Of a stretch of 64,000 nt of DNA, positions 18,181 through 27,271 are shown one piece after another. Position 1 is the first letter of the stretch. Each line of letters opens with the position of its first letter. The DNA comes from Brevibacillus sp. DP1.3A. GTDB lineage: Bacteria > Bacillota > Bacilli > Brevibacillales > Brevibacillaceae. Location: assembly GCF_013284245.2 (NCBI RefSeq), contig NZ_CP085876.1:4552001-4616000 (forward strand). Direction: 5' to 3'. The notes below the pieces were generated by a model. The model saw nothing but the letters and a program-made list of their open reading frames with translations. It had not been told where the DNA came from and made no database searches. Made by a program: the position numbers and the translations under genes.

Positions 18181-19218
18181 TCACGACTGTTTTGTTCGTT
18201 CGTCATGTGCACGTGCAATGAATAATTCGAGGGCGAGACGCTTGTCCACTTGCCCTGACTTCATCCGAAAATCTTCTTCCGCCAGAATGCCCAGCAGTTT
18301 TTTCAACGACTCCTCAGAAAAATGACGCGCTTGCTCCATTGCTTTTTTCACCGCGTAAGGATGCATTTTTATCATGCCTGCCATCTGTTGCTGCGAATAA
18401 CCACGTGGAGCCAATTGCTTCACATGCAGCAGCATACGGAACTGCCTCGCCAAGAGAGCCAGCAGCTTGATCGGCTCCTCTCCTGTTTTCATACAGTCAT
18501 ACATCATCCTGAGTGCCTTGTCCAATCTCCCCGAAGCGACCTGTTCAATCAGCGCGAATACATCCTGCTCCAGCGTACGTGCTCCGAGCAGCTCAATGAC
18601 CTCGTCCGTGATGCTTTCACCCACCCCGACAAACAGGGCCATCTTTTCGATTTCCTTGTTCAGAAGGCGCAGCTCGGCTCCCACTCGCTCCACAAGCTTC
18701 ATGGCTTGCTGACGATCGATTTTCGCCTCGTATTTACCCGTTTGCCGCTCTACCCAACCGTACAAATCTCCGTCTTTTAGCAACGGAAAAGGGATCACTT
18801 TCGCCTTTTGCTGCAGCGTTTTGACCAGCTTTTTTCGTTCATCGAGCTTGTCAGCTTCTGTATGTAGAATAAGCGTGGTGTAGGGAGGCGGATTTTGCAA
18901 ATAATCGAGCAGAGCATCCGGGTCGCTTTCTACCTTAGTTGAAGGCTTACTTCCTGTTAAAAAGTAGGCTTGTCTGGCAATCACCAATCGATGCTCGCCT
19001 ATAAACGGCAAGGTATCCGCATCCTGCAGAATTTCACTCAATCCTGTTTCGGTACAATCATACACGCTCATATTCAAATCCATAAATTCTGGATCAATCA
19101 TTTCTTTACGAGCCAACGCCAAAAAATCTTCGGCCAGAAAAGACTCCGGACCGTATAAGACGTAGATCGGCGAGAATTGTTTTTGCCGTATTTCGCGAAT
19201 AGCCGATAGGAGTGGCAT
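18181..19218 (-). CDS. holA: DNA polymerase III delta subunit
   Basis: 345 aa, usual for HolA/YqeN. Starts with the family's AAA+ opening SPIYVLYGPESFLAEDF and contains LYGWVERQTGKYEAKI and LAEEDFRMKSGQVDKRLALELFI at the end. Delta opens the beta clamp during loading. Convergent with rpsT, as in B. subtilis. In B. subtilis yqzM and comEC follow upstream; here an ECF sigma operon lies in between. Confidence 0.94.
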   Translation of the reverse strand: MPLLSAIREIRQKQFSPIYVLYGPESFLAEDFLALARKEMIDPEFMDLNMSVYDCTETGLSEILQDADTLPFIGEHRLVIARQAYFLTGSKPSTKVESDPDALLDYLQNPPPYTTLILHTEADKLDERKKLVKTLQQKAKVIPFPLLKDGDLYGWVERQTGKYEAKIDRQQAMKLVERVGAELRLLNKEIEKMALFVGVGESITDEVIELLGARTLEQDVFALIEQVASGRLDKALRMMYDCMKTGEEPIKLLALLARQFRMLLHVKQLAPRGYSQQQMAGMIKMHPYAVKKAMEQARHFSEESLKKLLGILAEEDFRMKSGQVDKRLALELFIARAHDERTKQS

Positions 19219-19283
19219 ACGTTTTCTCCCCTTTCCTTCTTATTACCTGCGTTATTATAGCACATGTTGATCAGAGCAAAGCG

Positions 19284-19321
19284 AAAAAAAACCGCCACCA
19301 GTGAATCGGTAGCGGTTTTTT
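19284..19321 (-). terminator. Intrinsic terminator after the anti-sigma gene
   Basis: Minus-strand GAAAAAACCGC...GCGGTTTTTTTTC hairpin with an inner ACCG/CGGT pairing and a long T-run. It separates the sigma/anti-sigma pair from holA. Confidence 0.75.
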
Positions 19322-19458
19322 CATCCGTTGGCACCTCTATGTAAACGTTTAGGGAAAAGCCCCGGGATTCCTCCTCCCCAAACGGTAAGCAGGGGGTGCT
19401 TGATAATGTACTATACGCAAAATCCCCGCAAGCGGTGCCGGTCCATACGCGGAAAAAG

Positions 19459-20316
19459 TTAGTCATTATCTTTATTTTTTTTCTTCTCTTTATTTTTTCC
19501 CTTGTCTTTCTCCTCTTGCTTGTCCCTGCCGTCGTCCTTATCGTCATTAGCAGGTTCTTTGTCTTCTCTGTCCGGATTCTCCTCCAGTCCGATCGGCCAG
19601 CCCGATGGTTGATCATCTGTCATTACTGGCGTTGGAGGTACAGCTTTCTTTGGTGGCTGTGTCGGATTCGTTTTCTTCGGTGGCGGTGTTTGCTTTTGAA
19701 CGTTCTTTGCCGGTGGCTTTTTACTCTTCGTCTGAGTAGCCGATCCAGTAGACTTTTTTGTCTTGTCCTCTTCCTCTTTTGAATTCGATGATATTGGATT
19801 ATTGCTTGGAGGAGTGGGAGTATCTGGCCCAGGCGTTTTAGGTTGTTCCACGGCCGCAGGCGTCATGTCCGTTCCGTTCTGGAACGAATCGACGTCTTGC
19901 TTCTTACCATCACCGCCCGAGAAAAGCATGCCAACCAATAAGCTGGCAGCGACGGCCGTACTACCAAGACTTGCCATCCACACTTTCATCCGCTTCCACT
20001 TTTTTGATTCCGGCAGCGAAGACGACTCGCGCTTAACTTCCAGAGTGGGCAGGATTTCCTCGTTCACCGCAGATTTCACCGCAGCAGGCTTTGCAGCGGC
20101 TAACTCCAGCTTGGGCAGGATAGAATCTACGATGCTGAACGGAGGTACGACAGGGGGCAGATGTTCTAATTGTTGTGACACATCTTTCAAACGGTTGTAC
20201 ATAAGCTGCAGATCAGCATCTTTCTGGATCATACGATAGAGCAGTTGCTGCTCTGACTCCGACAGATCTCCATCCAGATCCCGCTGCATGAGTTCAAAAA
20301 TCTCTTCGTTGGTCAT
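19459..20316 (-). CDS. Membrane anti-sigma factor with zinc-less ZAS-like domain and disordered tail
   Basis: 285 aa. Residues 1-72 read like an anti-sigma N-terminal domain (LMQRDLDGDLSESEQQLL) but lack the His-x3-Cys-x2-Cys zinc ligands. One membrane helix at about 112-132. The remaining ~150 outside residues are low complexity: first Pro/Thr/Ser/Lys (KSKKPPAKN, PPPKKTNPTQPPKKA), then mostly Asp, Glu and Lys to the end. Its ATG overlaps the sigma stop by one base (TGATG), so the two are translationally coupled. Probably holds the sigma factor at the membrane until an envelope signal arrives; the signal is unknown. Confidence 0.8.
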   Translation of the reverse strand: MTNEEIFELMQRDLDGDLSESEQQLLYRMIQKDADLQLMYNRLKDVSQQLEHLPPVVPPFSIVDSILPKLELAAAKPAAVKSAVNEEILPTLEVKRESSSLPESKKWKRMKVWMASLGSTAVAASLLVGMLFSGGDGKKQDVDSFQNGTDMTPAAVEQPKTPGPDTPTPPSNNPISSNSKEEEDKTKKSTGSATQTKSKKPPAKNVQKQTPPPKKTNPTQPPKKAVPPTPVMTDDQPSGWPIGLEENPDREDKEPANDDKDDGRDKQEEKDKGKNKEKKKNKDND

Positions 20317-20861
20317 CAACCGATCCCCCCTTTCTGGTAGTCGTATAACAGCTCCTGTAACTGTTGCCTAGCCCGAAATAAATACGACTTTACCGTGTTA
20401 AGCGGCAAATCTAGTGCCTCCGCTATTTCTTGATAGGACAAATCCTCTAGATAGCGGAGTACTACAACCATCCGGTATTGCTTTGGCAATCTTCCGATGG
20501 CTTCCTGGATGTCATTCGACAGCCCGGTGAGAAGGATTTCTTCTTCTACGTTGTTACGATCAGGAATGATCAACTCGTGCTCGTCAATTGAGACCGTTTC
20601 CTTCTTCGCGCGAAATTTATCCATACAGACGTTGCTGACAATGCGTTGTACCCAGGTTGAGAACTTTGCTTTTTCCTGATAGGTGTCCAACTTTCGATAA
20701 ATTCGAATGAGGACTTCCTGGGAAGCATCAAGCGCGTCTTGTTCGTTCCCTAGAATGTAATAAGCGCTTCGGTAAACGGAGGTCTCAATAGATCGAAGCA
20801 GTTCGACTAGCGCGTCATGATCCCCGGATTGCGCCATCCTGATCAACTCTGCTTCTGGCAT
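20316..20861 (-). CDS. ECF-type RNA polymerase sigma factor
   Basis: 181 aa with only regions 2 and 4. Region 2: DALDASQEVLIRIYRKLDTYQEKAKFSTWVQRI. Region 4: LPKQYRMVVVLRYLEDLSYQEIAEALDLPLNTVKSYLFRARQQL. Size and SigW-like layout mark it as group 4 (ECF). Followed without gap by its anti-sigma factor and preceded by a likely self-recognised promoter at 20882-20908, which overlies the gap after comEC. Start ATG at 20861 with a GGGGGGAGA site. Confidence 0.93.
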   Translation of the reverse strand: MPEAELIRMAQSGDHDALVELLRSIETSVYRSAYYILGNEQDALDASQEVLIRIYRKLDTYQEKAKFSTWVQRIVSNVCMDKFRAKKETVSIDEHELIIPDRNNVEEEILLTGLSNDIQEAIGRLPKQYRMVVVLRYLEDLSYQEIAEALDLPLNTVKSYLFRARQQLQELLYDYQKGGIG

Positions 20862-20881
20862 ATTCTCTTCTCCCCCCTACA

Positions 20882-20908
20882 GACGGTTCGCTCATTGAAA
20901 AAGTTGCA
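20882..20908 (-). promoter_or_regulatory. Probable ECF autoregulatory promoter
   Basis: Minus-strand TGCAAC at 20903-20908, then TTTTT, and CGTC at 20882-20885 with 17 nt between AAC and CGTC. This is the form of ECF promoters (TGAAACTTTT ... CGTC). The transcription start would fall only ~14 nt before the sigma ATG, so the leader would be very short. Confidence 0.55.
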
Positions 20909-20914
20909 AACAGA

Positions 20915-23341
20915 TTATGTATCCAATATTTGGGCCTGCCAATATAATCCCGCAGGTGTAATAACCAGCGTAATCGCTCCATGAGCATCAGTCCTGTACA
21001 CGGCTGAACCCGTTTTTTTTAATCGATGCAGTACTTCGGATGATGGATGCCCGTACCGATTTTTCACCCCAGCAGAGATTACAGCAACTTTTGGTGCTGT
21101 GACTGCAAGGAGCTCTTCGGTGCTCGAGGTATTGCTTCCATGATGGGCTACTTTCAAAACATCCACAGAAGTCAAACCGTTTTGAACAAGCTGACTTTCC
21201 CCATCCTTTTCAATGTCACCCGTAAACAATACAGTCTTGTTGAAAGCAGTCAGCTGGAGTACTACGGATGCATCATTTCCTGAGAAGGTCGATTCACCCG
21301 GGTGTAGCCACTTCCACTCGATTCCCGGCCCATCTGACCAAGATTGACCTGGGAGCCCAGTTAAAATCGGAACCCCTTCTTGTTGGAAGAGCTGGACAAT
21401 CTCGCCCTCTAATTTGGAAGGTGCTGTTCCATTCACTAATACCTCTCCAAAAGAAAAATGAGGAATGAGCGATTTTACTCCCCCGATGTGATCCAGATCG
21501 CCATGCGTCATGATGACACGATCGATTTTCTCGATTCCTCTGGCCATCAGAAACGGCAGAACGACGTCTTTCCCCACCTCAAATGGGTCACGCTTTTCCA
21601 TCCATGGTTCAGCAGCTGGGAACCGCATTGTCCCACCCGCATCCATTAAGTATACCTTCTGATCACCAATTTCGACAACGATGGAATCCCCTTGTCCGAC
21701 ATCAAGGAAGGTAATTCGCACTTCTTCGACTCCGGAAAACGGCTGTCTGGCCGCTACAATGAACAACAGAAATATAACGAAAGTAAGCATTATATCACGC
21801 TTTCGATGATAGCCCAACTTCCATGAAATGGGTAGAACACTTAAAAAGCAGGTATACGAAACAAGCCACCACCACGAAGGATGCGGCCAATATGTGAAGG
21901 GGAGCCTCATTTTTTCAATAGCAAACAGTGGGAGATGAATCCATTTCAGCATAGCCGTCGATACCCAAGCAGGGATCACCGCCAAAAATGGATGGACGAA
22001 ATCGAGGACAACCGCGATATACCCGAACGGTAGCGCTATAGCCGAGAGAATCGGTGTCACCACCAAATTGACCAGCCAAGACACAGGTGAAAATAAATGA
22101 AAATGGTAGATGAGAAACGGAAAAGAAATGAGCTGGGCTGACAAAGTAACCGCCACGAGAGTACGAATCCAGACGGGTACTCGCACAAACACATGCAAGC
22201 TGTATGGCACAAAAATAATCAGACCAAGTGTCACCGCAAAGGAAAGCTGAAAACCGACATGCCACAGCTGATAGGGATTCACCACCAGCATCAGAATGAG
22301 TGCACCTGCCCAAACGTCCTTGCCGTCCAACCTCTTTCCAAATACCTGACAGAGAAGACCCACACTCCCCATCAGCCCGGATCGGATTGCGGACGCGCTG
22401 GCTCCCACCAGGAGTACATACCCAATCAAGAACAAAATCGTTACGACAAATGCGAGTCTACGTCTGATTCCAATCCGTTCCAAACACCACATAAACATGG
22501 AGCTAACCAATGTCACATGCAAACCAGAAATCGCGAGGATATGGCTTAAGCCCAAATTCGAATACATCGACGCAAGCTCAGGATTTACCTCTTGTCCAAG
22601 ACCAAGCAGCAGCGACTTCATGTAACCCGCTGTTTCTACATCTGTAAATAATGATTCAATTCTCTTGGCACCGGAGTCTTGCCATTCTTGAAAGCTCGCC
22701 GACACGGAAAAAGCAGGTGTCATATCAACCGCTTGATAGCTTGTTTCTCCTGTGACATGGACACCTTGCCGATACAAATAGCTGGCGTAGTCGAAGGCAT
22801 GAGGATTGCGCGCAGTAGCTGGTAAGGATAGTCGGATCGGAGCCACGATCACACTGCCACGTCTCCACTGCTCTATTTGTGATGCTTCTTGGAAAGAAGC
22901 AAGCTTAACACGAAGCGCAATTTTTTCGATAGACCGATGCTCTTGCTGATCAGGCTGATTTTCACCCCAGGATGTTATCGTGACAAAAAATCGTGCTACA
23001 TCCCCATCCCGTCTCACAGGTGAATCAATGACACCTTCTATCCAGATCCTCTGCTCCCTTTCTGCCATTGGTTTCACTTCAGAGCTGTGGAGATTCTCGT
23101 ACCCATAAAAAAAGAGGCCTGCTAGAATACAAATCAGTGAGTAGCAAACAACGTATTTGCGGTAAGGTAACCGGATACATGCAACGAGTGCCCATGATAC
23201 GCCTGCAGCCAACAGGAGCCAAGCAGGATGCAAATAGGCGGAGAAAATGAGGCCGATCATCATCGCTAGGCTTGCTATCCATACTGACACTGCAATCCCC
23301 CCGTCCTGTTCTTTCATGAGACGTTTTGTCGAACGATTCAT
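20915..23341 (-). CDS. comEC: DNA internalisation competence protein ComEC/Rec2
   Basis: 808 aa, full length. N-terminal membrane segments and DUF4131-type OB-like domain (residues ~80-200), the Competence domain with the diagnostic GLSHILAISGLHVTL near 260, many membrane helices to ~500, then a metallo-beta-lactamase-like domain with MTHGDLDHIGG and VAHHGSNTSS. It forms the channel for single-stranded DNA during transformation. comEA is not directly upstream but lies 2.2 kb away on the other strand. The start at 23341 has AGGAG only 3 nt away; a start a few codons inside is possible. Confidence 0.96.
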   Translation of the reverse strand: MNRSTKRLMKEQDGGIAVSVWIASLAMMIGLIFSAYLHPAWLLLAAGVSWALVACIRLPYRKYVVCYSLICILAGLFFYGYENLHSSEVKPMAEREQRIWIEGVIDSPVRRDGDVARFFVTITSWGENQPDQQEHRSIEKIALRVKLASFQEASQIEQWRRGSVIVAPIRLSLPATARNPHAFDYASYLYRQGVHVTGETSYQAVDMTPAFSVSASFQEWQDSGAKRIESLFTDVETAGYMKSLLLGLGQEVNPELASMYSNLGLSHILAISGLHVTLVSSMFMWCLERIGIRRRLAFVVTILFLIGYVLLVGASASAIRSGLMGSVGLLCQVFGKRLDGKDVWAGALILMLVVNPYQLWHVGFQLSFAVTLGLIIFVPYSLHVFVRVPVWIRTLVAVTLSAQLISFPFLIYHFHLFSPVSWLVNLVVTPILSAIALPFGYIAVVLDFVHPFLAVIPAWVSTAMLKWIHLPLFAIEKMRLPFTYWPHPSWWWLVSYTCFLSVLPISWKLGYHRKRDIMLTFVIFLLFIVAARQPFSGVEEVRITFLDVGQGDSIVVEIGDQKVYLMDAGGTMRFPAAEPWMEKRDPFEVGKDVVLPFLMARGIEKIDRVIMTHGDLDHIGGVKSLIPHFSFGEVLVNGTAPSKLEGEIVQLFQQEGVPILTGLPGQSWSDGPGIEWKWLHPGESTFSGNDASVVLQLTAFNKTVLFTGDIEKDGESQLVQNGLTSVDVLKVAHHGSNTSSTEELLAVTAPKVAVISAGVKNRYGHPSSEVLHRLKKTGSAVYRTDAHGAITLVITPAGLYWQAQILDT

Positions 23342-23453
23342 GGTCTCCTAGGGGAGTATATCTAACCGAATGGGGACAAAAATAGAAGAGAAGAAAGGCT
23401 AATTTCCTTGTGGAATCAGCGTTTTGAGGTCAATCACTGGCACTCATAAGAGA

Positions 23454-23482
23454 TTGCGCTGATGGTCGATACATGATAGAGT
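23454..23482 (+). promoter_or_regulatory. Probable sigma-A promoter of asnB
   Basis: TTGCGC and TAGAGT with 17 nt spacing, 39 nt before the asnB start. Confidence 0.45.
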
Positions 23483-23520
23483 TAGCAGGAGCAATCCAGT
23501 GAGAGGAAGAGTCATTTCTT

Positions 23521-25446
23521 ATGTGCGGAATCGTATCACTCTATAACAAGCGGCAAATGCCTGTTCAACAAGAAGCGATTAGTGCAATGACGGGTGTCAT
23601 CCTGCACCGTGGTCCAGATGACGATGGTTTTCACCTTGAAGACAACATCGCCCTGGGCTTTCGTCGTTTAAGCATCATTGACGTGGAAGGCGGACATCAA
23701 CCGCTGTTTAACGAAACACGTGACATCTGGATTATTGGTAACGGTGAAATCTACAATTACAAAGAGTTACAGCAATGGTTAAAGGACATCGGTCACGTTT
23801 TCCATACCGATTCTGATATTGAAACCATCCTCCACCTTTATGAAGAAGTAGGAACAGATGCACCTAAGCATTTGCGCGGGATGTTTGGCTTTACGATCTA
23901 CGACTCCCGTAAAAAACGTCTGTTTGGGGCACGCGACCATTTTGGAATCAAGCCGCTCTACTATGTCGAGACGAATGATTCGATCGGGGTTGCCAGCGAG
24001 ATTAAAAGCTTGCTGGAGATACCAGGATTCAAGCGCGAAGTGAATCCAACCGCTTTTTATCACTATTTGACGTTCCAATATGTACCTGATCCTGATACGA
24101 TGTTTGCTGGTATTTACCGTATACCCCCTGCGCACTCGTTCGTGATTGAAAACGACCAGATCAAGCTGGAAAGGTACTGGGATGTAGAATTCAAGCCTGA
24201 TGAAAGCAAACCGTTCTCTTATTTTGTTGAGGGTACGCGCAGTGTCATGCTCGAATCTGTCGACAAACACCGGATTAGCGAGGTTTCGCGTGGAGCCTTC
24301 TTGTCTAGTGGTGTTGACTCTAGCAGTATCGTTGGGATGTTGCGCACATTCGAGCCAGTCAAATCTTTTTCTGTCGGCTCAGATATTCCTGGTTACAGCG
24401 AGCTCGATTATGCAAAGCGAACCGCCGGATATTTGGGATCGGAGCATTTCGAGCGCGTGATAAACGCCAAACAGTACATGGATGAATTGCCGCGACTGAT
24501 CTGGCATCAAGATGAACCGGTAGCGGACCCATCTGCCATCCTGCTCTATTTCGTAGCGCAGATGGCGAGTGAACACGTGACCGTTGTATTGTCCGGTGAA
24601 GGTGCAGATGAATTTTTTGGCGGATACAATATTTACAGAGAGCCAAATTCACTCAAAATGTTTTCCGGGATGCCTGGCTGGATGCGCCAATCCATCGGAT
24701 ACATGGCTGAACGCCTCCCTGATCAGGTAAAAGGGAAAAACTTCCTTATCCGCGGATCGAAAACGGTTGAGCAACGCTTTTTCGGAAACGCACTGATTTT
24801 CAGCGAAGAGATGAAAAAGCGTGTCGTCATGGAAGATATTACCCGTTCGGAAGCGTATGTATCTCCTTTCACCATTACAGAAGATATTTACAAACGTGCT
24901 TCCGAATATGACGATGTGACCAAGATGCAATACTTGGACATTCACACTTGGCTTAGAGGCAACATTTTGATGAAGGCCGACAAGATGACGATGGCCAATT
25001 CTTTGGAGCTGCGAGTGCCTTTCATTGATCTGAAGGTATTTGAATTCGCCGCTACCATTCCAACGAAGTACAAAATTGCCAACGGCACGACCAAGCACGT
25101 GCTTCGTGAAGCGATGAAAGACTTCTTACCACCTGAGATCCAAACGAGAAAGAAGCTGGGCTTCCCTGTTCCAACTCGTCATTGGCTCAAAAACGAATTT
25201 TACAAATGGGCAAAAGAGATCATTTTCGAATCCAAGGTGGATAATTTGATCAATAAGGCCTACGTGCTGTACATGCTCGATGAACACCGCGAAGGCAATG
25301 CGGATTACAGTCGCAAAATCTGGACGATCCTGGTCTTCATGCTGTGGCATCAAATCTTCATTGAGCAAAAGCAAAATTTTGAGCCTTATGTCAGCCCGAA
25401 TGTAGACCTTCGCCGCAAAAAAAATTCGCTGCTGCATATCGGCTAA
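23521..25446 (+). CDS. asnB: Asparagine synthase (glutamine-hydrolysing)
   Basis: 641 aa. Class II glutamine amidotransferase domain with the N-terminal nucleophile Cys2 (MCGIVSLYN), HRGPDDDG, and GNGEIYNY; then the synthetase domain with the PPi-loop SSGVDS at 262-267 and SGEGADEFFGGY. It makes asparagine from aspartate, ATP and glutamine in the cytoplasm. Length is like Bacillus AsnB/AsnO. It sits alone between divergent comEC and comEA, which is not the B. subtilis arrangement. Confidence 0.95.
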   Translation: MCGIVSLYNKRQMPVQQEAISAMTGVILHRGPDDDGFHLEDNIALGFRRLSIIDVEGGHQPLFNETRDIWIIGNGEIYNYKELQQWLKDIGHVFHTDSDIETILHLYEEVGTDAPKHLRGMFGFTIYDSRKKRLFGARDHFGIKPLYYVETNDSIGVASEIKSLLEIPGFKREVNPTAFYHYLTFQYVPDPDTMFAGIYRIPPAHSFVIENDQIKLERYWDVEFKPDESKPFSYFVEGTRSVMLESVDKHRISEVSRGAFLSSGVDSSSIVGMLRTFEPVKSFSVGSDIPGYSELDYAKRTAGYLGSEHFERVINAKQYMDELPRLIWHQDEPVADPSAILLYFVAQMASEHVTVVLSGEGADEFFGGYNIYREPNSLKMFSGMPGWMRQSIGYMAERLPDQVKGKNFLIRGSKTVEQRFFGNALIFSEEMKKRVVMEDITRSEAYVSPFTITEDIYKRASEYDDVTKMQYLDIHTWLRGNILMKADKMTMANSLELRVPFIDLKVFEFAATIPTKYKIANGTTKHVLREAMKDFLPPEIQTRKKLGFPVPTRHWLKNEFYKWAKEIIFESKVDNLINKAYVLYMLDEHREGNADYSRKIWTILVFMLWHQIFIEQKQNFEPYVSPNVDLRRKKNSLLHIG

Positions 25447-25501
25447 CAGCGAGAACGCAATAAATAGATTTGCAGACCCTCTCTTACTTTTCGTAGCATC
25501 G

Positions 25502-25529
25502 TTGATAGAGAACAAGTTCACTCTATGAA
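25502..25529 (+). promoter_or_regulatory. Possible promoter of comEA
   Basis: TTGATA and TATGAA with 16 nt spacing, about 35 nt before comEA. No ComK box (AAAA-N5-TTTT pairs) was seen. Confidence 0.3.
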
Positions 25530-25565
25530 CGTATCGCTATGTGAAGGACGGGAGGGTTTTTTGTT

Positions 25566-26270
25566 ATGGTGCTGGAGTGGTGGGAGCGTTATCGTCGTTT
25601 CATCTTGCTGACTGCGGCTGCTCTGTTTGTCGGTTGTAGCTATCTGCTCTATCAACGCGACCAATCGCATAAGACTGACGAACTACCGTTGCATGCTCCT
25701 GCTTATGCTGCATCGAATGTTGAAACAAAAGAACGGACAGATGATTCAACAACTGCTCAACCTGCCAAACCTGTAAAAACGACACCTGAAAAAGAGAAAG
25801 AAAAGGAATCACTCCCCACTCCTCTCTATGTCGATGTGAAAGGGCAAGTGAAAAGTCCCGGTTTATACCAATTCGAACCAGGTACCCGTGTCGCAAATGC
25901 CATCGAAAAAGCAGGAGGAGCATTACCTGATGCTGACCTTGTCCAGATCAATTTGGCAGCGCCGCTCACAGATGGAGCTGCTCTTGTCATCCCGGCTAAA
26001 GGGGCAGCCGCGCCAGTCTCCGCATCCATTGGCCTTGTACAATCTACTACCAGCGTATCCACCACTGGTGCCTCCTCAGGGATTAATCTCAACACGGCAA
26101 CTGTCGAACAGCTCATGAGCCTTCCCGGGATTGGAGAAGCTCGTGCCAAGGCAATCGTGGATTACCGGTCAAAACAAGGACCATTTCGTTCAGCGGATGA
26201 CCTGAAACAGATTGAGGGAATTGGCGAGAAGATGTTTGCACGGATAAAGGATCGGCTGTTGGTACAATGA
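25566..26270 (+). CDS. comEA: Competence DNA receptor ComEA
   Basis: 234 aa. N-terminal membrane anchor (~12-28), a Lys/Glu/Thr/Pro linker, an SLBB domain (YVDVKGQVKSPGLYQFEPG and onward), a Thr/Ser-rich spacer, and a C-terminal pair of helix-hairpin-helix motifs (INLNTATVEQLMSLPGIGEARAKAIV, then LKQIEGIGEKMFARI). ComEA binds double-stranded DNA outside the membrane and passes it to ComEC. Followed by comER on the same strand. Confidence 0.95.
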   Translation: MVLEWWERYRRFILLTAAALFVGCSYLLYQRDQSHKTDELPLHAPAYAASNVETKERTDDSTTAQPAKPVKTTPEKEKEKESLPTPLYVDVKGQVKSPGLYQFEPGTRVANAIEKAGGALPDADLVQINLAAPLTDGAALVIPAKGAAAPVSASIGLVQSTTSVSTTGASSGINLNTATVEQLMSLPGIGEARAKAIVDYRSKQGPFRSADDLKQIEGIGEKMFARIKDRLLVQ

Positions 26271-26344
26271 GTGCTCAGCATCCGGTCATGATCATAGACA
26301 CTCCTACATAGAATGGGAAAAGAATATCGGAGGGAGGTATGCCC

Positions 26345-27178
26345 ATGAATAGAATTGGGTTCATTGGTACGGGCAGCATGGGCAGTATCTTGATTGAATC
26401 ATTACTGTCAGCCAAGGCGCTGACTCCTGGTCATGTCATTATCAGCAACAGAACCCTTTCGAAGGCGCAGCAACTGGCAGAAAAACATCCCGGGCTCATT
26501 GTCGCGCACAGCAATGCCGATTTGGTCAAAGAAGCTACAACGATCGTGCTGTGCGTCAAGCCACTGGAATATAGCGTGATGCTCGAACAAATTGCTCCTG
26601 CCTTAACGCAAGACCACCTACTGATTACGATCACCAGTCCGATCAAGCTTGCGGATTTGGAGTCTCACGTTCCTTGTGCGGTTGCAAGAGTCGTTCCTTC
26701 TATAACAAATGCCGTCATGAGTGGTGTCAGCTTATGTGAATTCGGGTCACGAATCCAAGAGGAACAACGTCATTTTATACGAAGTCTGTTTGCCCACATT
26801 AGCTCCCCTATTGAGATTTCAGAGCCCTTTTTACGAATTACTTCTGACATTGTCAGTTGTGGGCCAGCGTTCATCAGCTATATTTTGCAGCAAATGATTC
26901 AAGAAGCTGTTGAAGAAACTGGCATTTCCGCAGAAGCTGCTACCTACATGACTACGCAAATGCTAATTGGGATCGCAGATCTTTTACGCGAAGAAGCGTT
27001 CACCCTCCCTACTCTGCAAAAGAGAGTCTGCGTGCCCGGAGGAATTACTGGGCAAGGACTAATTCCTTTGCAAGACGGTATTCCCGGTCTTTTCGCCCAA
27101 GTATTTCGTCGGACACAAGCGAAGTTTGCCGAGGACCAGGAACTGGTTGCACGAAATTTAAATAATCAGCCGCATTAG
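26345..27178 (+). CDS. comER: Late competence protein ComER, pyrroline-5-carboxylate reductase-like
   Basis: About 277 aa. Rossmann N-terminus (RIGFIGTGSMGSILIE) and ProC-like dimerisation domain with CGPAFISYILQQMIQEAVEETG and PGGITGQGL. The ProC motif is less conserved than in true P5C reductases, and the gene lies next to comEA as comER does in Bacillus, hence the call. In relatives it has been linked to sporulation and biofilm control rather than to DNA uptake itself. Two ATG codons are close; 26345 has the better spacing from GGAGG. Confidence 0.85.
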   Translation: MNRIGFIGTGSMGSILIESLLSAKALTPGHVIISNRTLSKAQQLAEKHPGLIVAHSNADLVKEATTIVLCVKPLEYSVMLEQIAPALTQDHLLITITSPIKLADLESHVPCAVARVVPSITNAVMSGVSLCEFGSRIQEEQRHFIRSLFAHISSPIEISEPFLRITSDIVSCGPAFISYILQQMIQEAVEETGISAEAATYMTTQMLIGIADLLREEAFTLPTLQKRVCVPGGITGQGLIPLQDGIPGLFAQVFRRTQAKFAEDQELVARNLNNQPH

Positions 27179-27205
27179 TGCAAGACGAAGAAGCGTTGAT
27201 TTACG

Positions 27206-27246
27206 AAAAAAGGAGTGGATACCTGTCACTCACAGGCTCCACTCCT
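27206..27246 (-). terminator. Intrinsic terminator of leuS
   Basis: GGAGTGGA / TCCACTCC plus inner CCTGT / ACAGG, followed on the minus strand by six T. Lies between convergent comER and leuS. Confidence 0.85.
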
Positions 27247-27271
27247 CTTCTCATTTCTTGCCGTCCTTTTC

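Noticed and set aside
19322..19458. Possible structured RNA between the anti-sigma stop and its terminator
   Set aside because: G/C-rich patches are present but no class of riboswitch or ncRNA was recognised, and it is simply 3' untranslated sequence.
25446..25566. ComK-controlled promoter before comEA
   Set aside because: No pair of AAAA-N5-TTTT boxes is present; only a weak sigma-A match.
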